In this document: positions 39,480 through 45,653 of the stretch, in pieces
How the letters are laid out: the number at the start of each line of letters is the position of its first letter
Position numbering within the stretch: position 1 is the stretch's first letter
Made by a program: the position numbers and the translations under genes
Assembly: GCA_009694165.1 (NCBI GenBank)
Contig: SHVP01000008.1
Coordinates: forward strand, 1-45,653
From: Alphaproteobacteria bacterium
Lineage (GTDB): Bacteria > Pseudomonadota > Alphaproteobacteria > SHVP01
DNA length: 45,653 bases
Direction of reading: 5' to 3'
Notes under the pieces: model-generated
What the model was told of the DNA's origin: nothing
Database searches by the model: none
What the model saw: the letters and a program-made list of their open reading frames with translations, nothing else

Positions 39480-40496
39480 TCAACCCTGCGCCAGTCGGCG
39501 CTCCCGCGGCACCAGCTGCCCGATCGGATCCAGCGGTTCAGTTCCCTTGCGCACCTCGAAATGCAGCTTGGGCTCGTTGGCCAGCCCCGAATGGCCAACC
39601 CGGCCGACGACCTGACCCTTGCCGACCTGGTCGCCTTTCTTGACGACGATTTCGTCGGCATGGGCGTAGGCCGTCACCAAGCCATCGGCGTGTCGCAACA
39701 GCAGCAGATTGCCGAAGCCACGGACCTCGTTGCCGACATAGAGCACGACGCCGGCGTCGGCGGCCAGGATCGGAGTCCCCATCGCAGCGCGAATATCGAT
39801 GCCGTCGTTAGCGCGCCCGCCGCCCTGCGGGCCGAAGGTGGCGATGACCGGTCCCTCGACCGGCCAGGCAAACTTGGCGCCGCTCCGCGGCGGCGGTGCG
39901 ACCGGTGTCGTATTGCGCAACGGCGCCGTCGCCGGTGCCGACGGCAAAGGCGGACTCGATTGTGCGGGCCATGCCGGTGCCGTGGAGGCCAGGCGCCCCT
40001 CGCGCGGCGGCGATACCGGTGGCGGAGCCCCAGCCGACGGTGCCGGTGCACGGGGCGAGCTCGAACCGGCCGCGACCGGCGTTTCGGTCTGGGCGGAGCG
40101 TGGCCGTTCGCTACGCGTCGGGTCGCTCGCCGCCGGACGCGGTTCGGGCGGCGGTGCCAGGGCGAGAACGGCGATATCGCGGTCGACCGCCAACGGCGGC
40201 AAGGACAGCCGCTGCCCCGGTTTCAAGTTGTAGGGCGGCTGCAGATTGTTGGCGCTCGCCAACCGGATCGTTTCCAGGCCGAAGCGCTGGGCGACGCGGG
40301 GCAAGGTGTCGCCCCGCTGGACCACGTACACATTGGCCGGCATATTGGCCGGATTGATCGGCGTCGTTTCCGCTTCGTTGAGAACCCGCTCGAGCAGCGG
40401 CGTAATGCGATATTCAACCGGCGCCGCCAGCTCGCGGGCGCAGGCCGCCAGCAACGAAAGGACGGCAAGGAGCCCGATGAGGCGCCCCGTCCTCAC
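39480..40496 (-). CDS. nlpD: LysM-LytM (NlpD-like) lipoprotein
   Basis: A 338-residue outer-envelope lipoprotein. Lipobox LLAVLSLLAAC at about residues 9-19, then a LysM domain YVVQRGDTLPRVAQRFGLET ...NLKPGQRLSLP, a long Pro/Ala/Ser linker, and a LytM/M23 domain from about 230. The zinc motif H-x3-D reads NDGID, so one metal ligand is Asn, while LHFEVR is kept; E. coli NlpD has the same substitution. It is therefore likely an amidase activator in cell division rather than an active endopeptidase. It overlaps the pcm stop by 4 bases. Confidence 0.9.
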   Translation of the reverse strand: MRTGRLIGLLAVLSLLAACARELAAPVEYRITPLLERVLNEAETTPINPANMPANVYVVQRGDTLPRVAQRFGLETIRLASANNLQPPYNLKPGQRLSLPPLAVDRDIAVLALAPPPEPRPAASDPTRSERPRSAQTETPVAAGSSSPRAPAPSAGAPPPVSPPREGRLASTAPAWPAQSSPPLPSAPATAPLRNTTPVAPPPRSGAKFAWPVEGPVIATFGPQGGGRANDGIDIRAAMGTPILAADAGVVLYVGNEVRGFGNLLLLRHADGLVTAYAHADEIVVKKGDQVGKGQVVGRVGHSGLANEPKLHFEVRKGTEPLDPIGQLVPRERRLAQG

Positions 40497-41146
40497 GCCG
40501 CGGTTTCCCGCGCCAAGCCGACCACCAGCGGCACGAATCGGACCGGCAGCAGTTCTTCCTGCTCGAATGTCTCGCCGCGGCGGCGCCAGCGCATCAGGCG
40601 CTGATGACTCGCCTCGCGCCCCACCGGCGCAAGCAGAATTCCGTCATCGTTCAGTTGTTGCATGAGCGCTTGCGGCACCTGTTCGGCAGCGGCGGTGACG
40701 ATGATTCGATCGAACGGCGCCTGTTGCGGCCATCCCTCGCTCCCATCGCCATGCCGCGTGACCACGTTATGGACGCGCGCGGTACGAAAGTTCATCTCGG
40801 CCTGGCGTTGCAACGACTTGAAGCGTTCGACGCTGAACACCCGGCGGACCAAGCGCGCCAACACCGCCGCCTGGTAGCCCGAGCCAGTGCCGACTTCAAG
40901 AACCTTGAGCGAGCGGTCGTGCAGATCGAGCGCCTGGGTCATGAAGGCAACGACATAGGGTTGGCTGATGGTCTGCCCCCGCTCAATCGGCAGCGCCGTA
41001 TTGTCGTAGGCCTGATCGAGAAACGTCTGCAACACAAAGGTCTCGCGCGGCACGCGCTCGACCGCGGCAAGCACCCGGGTATCGGTGATGCCCTGCTGGC
41101 GCAGCTCCATGATGAGACGGATACGACGCGGTTCAATGACGTTCAT
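40493..41146 (-). CDS. pcm: Protein-L-isoaspartate O-methyltransferase (second copy, canonical position)
   Basis: 217 residues, standard length. N-terminus RIRLIMELRQQGITDTRVLA, substrate segment TALPIERGQTISQPYVVAFM, SAM motif I VLEVGTGSGYQAAVLARLVR, then VFSVERFKSLQRQ and FDRIIVTAAAEQVPQALMQQ. It lies between surE and the nlpD-like gene with 4-base overlaps on both sides (ATGA at 41143-41146), the conserved surE-pcm-nlpD operon. Contrast with the copy at 5372-6055. Confidence 0.96.
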   Translation of the reverse strand: MNVIEPRRIRLIMELRQQGITDTRVLAAVERVPRETFVLQTFLDQAYDNTALPIERGQTISQPYVVAFMTQALDLHDRSLKVLEVGTGSGYQAAVLARLVRRVFSVERFKSLQRQAEMNFRTARVHNVVTRHGDGSEGWPQQAPFDRIIVTAAAEQVPQALMQQLNDDGILLAPVGREASHQRLMRWRRRGETFEQEELLPVRFVPLVVGLARETAA

Positions 41147-41946
41147 CTCCCCCTCCGTCCGACCGCACGCGCCAGCCGGATCAGGCTTGGGCGGTCGGTG
41201 AATTCCATGCGCAACGGCGTCACCGAGATCGCTCCAGCGCGGACCGCGGCCAAGTCGGTGCGCGCGACCGGATGCTCGACCTGCCGGCGGAAGCCGAGCC
41301 AGTAATAAGGCGCGCCGCGCGGGTCCTCGCGATCGATGATGATGATGTCTCCGGCATCACGTTGCCCCTGGCTGGTGACTTGAACGCCGCGGACATCGGC
41401 CGCCCGCACGGCCGGGAAATTCACCGACATCAACACCCCGGCCGGCCAGCCGGCGCGCAACAGGGCGCGGATCACGACCGGCCCATGGCGTTCAACGGTC
41501 GCCCAATGCATCGGATGGGCACCGCGATTATACGCCTGCGACAGGGCGATCGAGGGCACGCCCAGCAGGGTTCCCTCCATGGCGGCGGCGATGGTTCCCG
41601 AATAGGTCACGTCCTCGGCCAGATTGGCGCCGCGATTGACTCCCGAAAGAACAAGATCCGGCTTGCGCTCCGGGATCAGGCGGTTGATCGCCATGACCAC
41701 GGCATCGGTCGGCGTGCCACTGACGGCAAAACGGCGCTCGGAGATCTGCCGCACACGCAGCGGGTAATGCAAGGTGAGCGAGTGCGAAGCTGCGCTCTGT
41801 TCGATTTCGGGGGCAACCACCCACACGTCGCGCGACAGGCGGGCGGCGATAGTCTCCAGCACCTTGAGTCCCTGCGCGTGAATGCCATCATCGTTGGTAA
41901 CGAGGATGCGTAACGGGCGGTTGGGGCGTTTGGCACGCTTGGCCAT
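41143..41946 (-). CDS. surE: 5'/3'-nucleotidase SurE
   Basis: A 267-residue metal-dependent survival phosphatase. Marks: LRILVTNDDGIHAQGLKVLE (metal-binding DD), VAPEIEQSAASHSLTLHYPL, SGVNRGANLAEDVTYSGTIA, AAMEGTLLGVPSIALSQAYN. ATG 41946 is 3 bases after the serS stop. The last residues (RLARAVGRRGR) are basic. Normal length. Confidence 0.96.
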   Translation of the reverse strand: MAKRAKRPNRPLRILVTNDDGIHAQGLKVLETIAARLSRDVWVVAPEIEQSAASHSLTLHYPLRVRQISERRFAVSGTPTDAVVMAINRLIPERKPDLVLSGVNRGANLAEDVTYSGTIAAAMEGTLLGVPSIALSQAYNRGAHPMHWATVERHGPVVIRALLRAGWPAGVLMSVNFPAVRAADVRGVQVTSQGQRDAGDIIIIDREDPRGAPYYWLGFRRQVEHPVARTDLAAVRAGAISVTPLRMEFTDRPSLIRLARAVGRRGR

Positions 41947-41949
41947 GGG

Positions 41950-43239
41950 TCAGGCGCTCCCGATGACGTCGAGACCGCCGAGATACGGGCGAAGCCGCTC
42001 GGGCACGACAATCCGGCCGTCGGCCCGCTGGTAGTTTTCAAGGATCGCCACCAGACAGCGGCCGACGGCGAGGCCGGATCCGTTCAGCGTGTGCAAGAAC
42101 TGTGTCCCCTTCTCGCCCTTGCGCCGGAAGCGCGCGTTCATGCGCCTGGCCTGAAAATCGCCGAAGTTGGAACAAGACGATATCTCGCGGTAAGCCTGTT
42201 GCCCCGGCAGCCAGACCTCGATGTCGAACGTTCTTTGCGACGCGAAGCCGAGATCGCCGGCGCACAGCGCGACCACGCGATAAGCAAGGCCAAGACGCTG
42301 CAACACCTCTTCGGCACAGCGCGTGAGACGCTCGTGCTCGGCGGCGGCATCTTCCGCCGCCACTAGCGACACGATCTCCACTTTCATGAACTGGTGGACG
42401 CGAATCATGCCGCGAGTGTCCTTGCCCGCCGCTCCCGCCTCGGAGCGAAAACACGGAGTGAGCGCGGTCAGTCGCAGGGGCAGCCGTTCGCCGTCGACGA
42501 TCTGGTCGCGCACGAGGTTGGTCAGCGGGACTTCCGCGGTCGAGATCAACCACAGGCCGGAGGTCGTGCGAAACAGGTCGTCGGCGAATTTCGGCAATTG
42601 GCCGACGCCGAAGGCGGCTTCGTCGCGAATCAGAAGCGGCGGCGAAACTTCGGTGTAGCCGTGCTCGACCTGGATATCGAGCATGAAGGCGCCGAGCGCC
42701 CGCTCGAGTCGGGCGAGCGCGCCGCGCAGCACCACGAAACGCGCACCGGACATCCGCGCCGCCGCCTCAAAATCCATCAAGCCGAGTGCCTCGCCGAGGG
42801 CAACGTGGTCGAGCGGGGTGAAGGCGAAAGTCGGCCTCTCGCCCCAGTAACGAATCTCGTGATTGTCGGCCGCATCGCTCCCGTCCGGCACCTCGGGCGC
42901 CGGCAGGTTGGGCAGGCCGGCAAGGGACTCCGCCAGTCGTTCCGCCGACGCCCGCTCGCGCTCCTCGGTTTCCTGGATCTTGATCTTGAGGTCCGCCACC
43001 TCCTGCATGAGCCGCTCGGCCAAGGCGTGATCGCCCTTGGCCTTGGCCGCACCGATCGACTTGGACGCATCATTGCGTCGCTTGAGCATCTCCTGCAGGC
43101 TGGTCTGCAAGGCGCGCCGTTCGCTATCGAGTTCAACGATGGGACGTGAGGGGGAGCCGCGACGATAGGCCTCACCGCGGCGAGCGAGCGCCAAATCGAA
43201 CGCGGCCGGATTGTCGCGAATCCGCTTTAGATCGTGCAT
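41950..43239 (-). CDS. serS: Seryl-tRNA synthetase
   Basis: A 429-residue class II synthetase. An N-terminal antiparallel coiled coil (about 30-110, with [20 protein letters not shown] and [20 protein letters not shown]) contacts tRNA; the catalytic core has motif 2 [20 protein letters not shown] and motif 3 [23 protein letters not shown] 43239 ([20 protein letters not shown]) is the standard start. It heads serS-surE-pcm-nlpD, with the hairpin-rich leader upstream. Confidence 0.97.
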   Translation of the reverse strand: MHDLKRIRDNPAAFDLALARRGEAYRRGSPSRPIVELDSERRALQTSLQEMLKRRNDASKSIGAAKAKGDHALAERLMQEVADLKIKIQETEERERASAERLAESLAGLPNLPAPEVPDGSDAADNHEIRYWGERPTFAFTPLDHVALGEALGLMDFEAAARMSGARFVVLRGALARLERALGAFMLDIQVEHGYTEVSPPLLIRDEAAFGVGQLPKFADDLFRTTSGLWLISTAEVPLTNLVRDQIVDGERLPLRLTALTPCFRSEAGAAGKDTRGMIRVHQFMKVEIVSLVAAEDAAAEHERLTRCAEEVLQRLGLAYRVVALCAGDLGFASQRTFDIEVWLPGQQAYREISSCSNFGDFQARRMNARFRRKGEKGTQFLHTLNGSGLAVGRCLVAILENYQRADGRIVVPERLRPYLGGLDVIGSA

Positions 43240-43435
43240 TGGCCTAAGACGTTCCCAAGGTCGGCGCTCGGTCGCTCCAATAACCCCTGGAGCGAATCAA
43301 CTTATACAAAACCTCAAGAATCGCGTCTAGAGTCTTGCTTTCAAAGCAAGAGTCAAATTTGGTGTTTTTGGTCCGCGGTCTACCACAACATCTAGTGGTA
43401 GACTCGATCCGGCTCCGTCGCAGCTCGAAGGCCGC
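43240..43435 (-). repeat. AT-rich serS-tatC spacer with three inverted repeats
   Basis: The 196 bases are clearly poorer in G+C than the surroundings. Three perfect repeats are present: CGCTCCA/TGGAGCG (43273-43279, 43288-43294; 8-base loop), CTTGCTTT-C-AAAGCAAG (43334-43350), and GTCTACCAC/GTGGTAGAC (43378-43386, 43395-43403; 8-base loop). The last may end the tat transcript, though no T run follows. The core CACAACATCTAGTG resembles an NrdR box but its place upstream of serS is odd. A minus-strand TATAAG about 70 bases before serS is a possible -10. No gene is seen here. Confidence 0.6.
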
Positions 43436-44248
43436 CTAACTGCCGAGTTCAGCCGCCCGTTCGGCATCGCGCTTTGCGCGCTGCTTTTCGATCAGGCGGG
43501 CGATCACGATCGATACCTCATAGAGCAGCAGCATCGGCACCGCGAGAGCCGTCATGCTGAGAACGTCGGGCGGCGTGATGGCCGCTGCAATGATGGTGAT
43601 GATCAGCACCGCATAGCGCCGCTTTGTCACCAGGGTCTCCGTCGTCAGCAGTCCCGCCCGCACGAGCAGGGTGAGGACAACCGGCAATTCGAAGGCGATG
43701 CCAAACGCGAAGATCATCTTCATCACCAGGGACAGGTATTCATTGACCTTTGCTTCGAGCTGGATGGGCAAGCCGCCGTCGCCGCCCGGAAGTTCGAAGC
43801 TCAGGAAGAACCGCCAGGCGAGCGGAAAAATGACGTAATAAACGAACGACCCGCCGATCACGAATAGGACCGGCGTGGCGGCCAGAAACGGCAAGAAGGC
43901 ATTCCGCTCGTTCTTATAGAGTCCGGGAGCAACAAACTTCCAGATTTCTACCGCCGCATAAGGGAAGGTGACGAAGCTGGCGGCAAAAAAGGCCACCTTC
44001 AGCAGCGTGAAGAAGGCCTCGTGCAGCGCCGTAAAGATCATGCGCCGACCCTGCCCGGCCAGCAGATCGGCAAGCGGGTGGACCAGGAACGAGTAGATGT
44101 CCTGGGTGAAGTAATAACAGGCGAAAAAAGCGACAACGAAGAAAACGAGGACCCGGGCCAATCGGTTCCGCAGTTCGAGCAGGTGCTCCAGCAGCGGCGC
44201 CTTGGTCGCTTCGATCGCGGCCTCATCATTGGGTAAGCGCTGAGTCAT
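43436..44248 (-). CDS. tatC: Twin-arginine translocase subunit TatC
   Basis: A 270-residue six-helix inner-membrane protein that reads twin-arginine signal peptides. Marks: APLLEHLLELRNRLARVLVF, FTALHEAFFTLLKVAFFAAS, FVAPGLYKNERNAFLPFLAA, FGIAFELPVVLTLLVRAGLL and TPPDVLSMTALAVPMLLLYE. It follows tatB by 19 bases. The C-terminal tail (EKQRAKRDAERAAELGS) is charged and cytoplasmic. Confidence 0.97.
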   Translation of the reverse strand: MTQRLPNDEAAIEATKAPLLEHLLELRNRLARVLVFFVVAFFACYYFTQDIYSFLVHPLADLLAGQGRRMIFTALHEAFFTLLKVAFFAASFVTFPYAAVEIWKFVAPGLYKNERNAFLPFLAATPVLFVIGGSFVYYVIFPLAWRFFLSFELPGGDGGLPIQLEAKVNEYLSLVMKMIFAFGIAFELPVVLTLLVRAGLLTTETLVTKRRYAVLIITIIAAAITPPDVLSMTALAVPMLLLYEVSIVIARLIEKQRAKRDAERAAELGS

Positions 44249-44267
44249 CGGCCGATCCCCGTCCCGC

Positions 44268-44672
44268 TCAACCGGCCGGGGCGGGGCGCGAAGTCTCGGC
44301 CGCCGCGATCTTTTCCTCCGCGGCGTCCGCTGCCGCTTCTACCGCATCCTCGCCCGGGATCACGGCAGGGGCCGTCGGAACGGGCGTCGCCGTGATCACC
44401 GGCGGCGGCGCTTGGGCCGCATCGCTCACGATCGGATCGTTCAGTTCGCGCGTCGCCGCGCCGGCGATGCTTTCGAGGTTGCGACGCACCTCGTCGAGCT
44501 GAGCATGGCGCTCCATTTCATAGAATTGATCGGTGAACTGCCGGGCCATCGAGCGGGCCTTGCCCACCCATTCGCCCACGGTCCGCATCACCTTCGGCAG
44601 GTCCTTGGGACCGATCACGAAGAAAGCGACCACCAGAATCAACAAGAGCTCGCTCCAGCTGACATCCAGCAT
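44268..44672 (-). CDS. tatB: Twin-arginine translocase subunit TatB
   Basis: 134 residues. N-terminal helix MLDVSWSELLLILVVAFFVI with the conserved Glu8, hinge GPKDLPKVMR, an amphipathic helix WVGKARSMARQFTDQFYEME, then a disordered Ala/Pro-rich tail. TatB binds TatC to form the signal-peptide receptor. ATG 44672 is the standard start; it lies 38 bases after tatA. Confidence 0.95.
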   Translation of the reverse strand: MLDVSWSELLLILVVAFFVIGPKDLPKVMRTVGEWVGKARSMARQFTDQFYEMERHAQLDEVRRNLESIAGAATRELNDPIVSDAAQAPPPVITATPVPTAPAVIPGEDAVEAAADAAEEKIAAAETSRPAPAG

Positions 44673-44710
44673 GGGCGTTATCCTCCGTGGGGCCGTCGAG
44701 CCCCCGCTGC

Positions 44711-44938
44711 TCAGCTCTTGGTCGCGGCGCTACCGTCCTTAACGGTCTCGGCCTTGGCGTCGACTGTCAGGGGCTTGGGAGCGTCCCCTGTCTTCGCCTG
44801 ATCCTCGGACATACCGCGCTTGAAGCTCTTGATGCCCTGTGCGAGGTCGCCCATGACACCCGAGATTCGGCCGCGCCCAAACAGAAGCACAACCACGACC
44901 ACGACGATCACCACATGCCAGATGCTCAAACTTCCCAT
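44711..44938 (-). CDS. tatA: Twin-arginine translocase subunit TatA
   Basis: 75 residues from ATG 44938, which has GGAG upstream. Helix [20 protein letters not shown], hinge [16 protein letters not shown], amphipathic KSFKRGMSE and a charged tail. It forms the protein-conducting oligomer. First gene of tatABC. Confidence 0.96.
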   Translation of the reverse strand: MGSLSIWHVVIVVVVVVLLFGRGRISGVMGDLAQGIKSFKRGMSEDQAKTGDAPKPLTVDAKAETVKDGSAATKS

Positions 44939-45143
44939 CGAGGCGTCTCCAACTGGGCGGGGTCCTTCCCGCGAAAGGGCCGGATCATCGCAGATCACGC
45001 CCCCCCGCGCAAACAGCGGGCCGGCGGCGACTCCGTTCTCTCATATGGTCGTCAGACCACACGAATCAAAGGCCCGCGCAATCTCCGGTGGCTGCCCCGC
45101 TTTGACAGCGTTTTGCCGCCGCGCCGACGGGCTACGGATCGAG

Positions 45144-45653
45144 TCAGCGGTCCTGGCCGGCCCCCTTGGCCAAAACGGGAATGACATGAGGCGTCGGTTC
45201 CTGGCGCTCGAATGAGCGCGCCGGAAAATCCTCCCCCTCGTCCTCGGCGGGCAGGGTCTTGCGGTCGGGCGAAAGGCCCTCACCACCGGCATCGGGCGCT
45301 TGGCCCTCGTCGAAGAGACTTTCCGTCTCCGGCTCGGCACCATCGCCGTCGTCGAGCGCATCTTCGTCGGGCAGCCGGCCCTCCTGCGCCAACTTGCGCT
45401 TCATCGCCGCCTCTTCCGCTTCGCGCAACATTTCAATCGGTGGCTCGGCCCGCAACAGACCCGCCGACCGCAAATCCTCGATCCCCGGCAAATCAGCAAC
45501 CGCCGCGAGATCGAAATGTTCGAGGAACTTGTCGGTCGTCCCATAGGTGAGCGGGCGGCCCGGCGTCTTGCGCCGGCCACGCGGTTTGATCCAATCCGCC
45601 TCCAGCAGAATGTCGAGCGTCCCGGGCGACAGCGTTACCCCGCGAATCTGTTC
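45144..45653 (-). CDS. scpB: Segregation and condensation protein B, C-terminal part (cut by window edge)
   Basis: The last 169 residues of ScpB, a partner of ScpA and SMC in chromosome condensation. The second winged-helix domain is clear: EQIRGVTLSPGTLDILLEAD, WIKPRGRRKTPGRPLTYGTT, FLEHFDLAAVADLPGIEDLR, SAGLL. A long acidic disordered tail (LPDEDALDDGDGAEPETESL to PVLAKGAGQDR) follows, typical of alphaproteobacteria. The N-terminus lies beyond the window. The next gene, tatA, starts 206 bases downstream, the usual scpB-tat order. Confidence 0.9.
   Translation of the reverse strand, partial: EQIRGVTLSPGTLDILLEADWIKPRGRRKTPGRPLTYGTTDKFLEHFDLAAVADLPGIEDLRSAGLLRAEPPIEMLREAEEAAMKRKLAQEGRLPDEDALDDGDGAEPETESLFDEGQAPDAGGEGLSPDRKTLPAEDEGEDFPARSFERQEPTPHVIPVLAKGAGQDR

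Noticed and set aside
43334..43350. tRNA gene suggested by the 5-base stem and 7-base loop
   Set aside because: No acceptor, D or T arm surrounds it; only a palindrome.
43384..43399. NrdR box
   Set aside because: Similar core, but only one site, not upstream of a ribonucleotide reductase gene, and part of a longer hairpin.

Overview
The window is GC-rich bacterial chromosome and almost certainly alphaproteobacterial, with a Rhodospirillales-like feel. The support is gene order: scpB-tatA-tatB-tatC-serS-surE-pcm-nlpD-like, then yajC-secD-Mth938/NDUFAF3-like, a NDUFAF6-like squalene/phytoene-synthase-fold protein next to trmFO, and gyrA-coaD-ppi-queA-tgt. I saw no rRNA, complete tRNA, CRISPR array, phage gene or transposase.

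Layout. 1-0.7 kb: 3' end of hisS. 0.8-6.1 kb: small accessory metabolic island (polysaccharide-deacetylase-like enzyme, GlcG/HbpS-like protein, FAD_binding_2 flavoprotein, a broken SAM methyltransferase, a first Pcm-like protein). 6.1-8.2 kb: glyA behind a recognisable ZTP (pfl) riboswitch with an intrinsic terminator, then a MarR regulator with a palindromic operator candidate. 8.2-11.3 kb: operon of a secreted NEW3-domain protein, ABC ATPase and ABC-2 permease. 11.4-16.6 kb: a TPR protein, a KefB-type antiporter gene broken twice, a broken cupin gene with a (CCGAC)5 tract at its start, a SHOCT-like membrane protein, and an intact paralogue of the broken methyltransferase. 16.7-23.1 kb: tgt, queA, ppi, coaD and gyrA on the minus strand, with an interrupted doxX gene pointing the other way between queA and ppi. 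23.1-24.7 kb: a rearranged stretch with an ABC-2 permease stump and an interrupted unknown ORF. 24.8-30.5 kb: DUF2867-like gene, ssb, divergent uvrA and a membrane-anchored vWA-like protein. 30.5-34.4 kb: small membrane proteins, CHAD protein, class II glutamine amidotransferase, trmFO. 34.4-38.5 kb: NDUFAF6-like gene, a PuuD-like membrane gene with its own promoter and terminator, NDUFAF3-like gene, secD, yajC; secF is absent from its expected place. 38.6-45.7 kb: DUF815 ATPase, nlpD-like, pcm, surE, serS, the tat operon and the 3' end of scpB.

How the genes work together. GlyA makes 5,10-methylene-THF, the carbon donor used by TrmFO; the ZTP riboswitch ties glyA to folate/purine status. QueA and Tgt act in tRNA queuosine modification. 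YajC-SecD and TatABC are the two export systems. NDUFAF3-like and NDUFAF6-like proteins resemble the mitochondrial complex I assembly pair.

The most striking overall pattern is that every housekeeping gene reads through cleanly, while at least six accessory genes carry in-frame stops, frameshifts, internal deletions or truncations. This looks more like ongoing gene decay than random sequencing error, although only read-level data could prove it. Other signals worth checking are a Tgt that has lost two of its three zinc cysteines, the missing secF, and a cluster of three hairpins between serS and tatC. I found no clear-cut new defence or mobile system.
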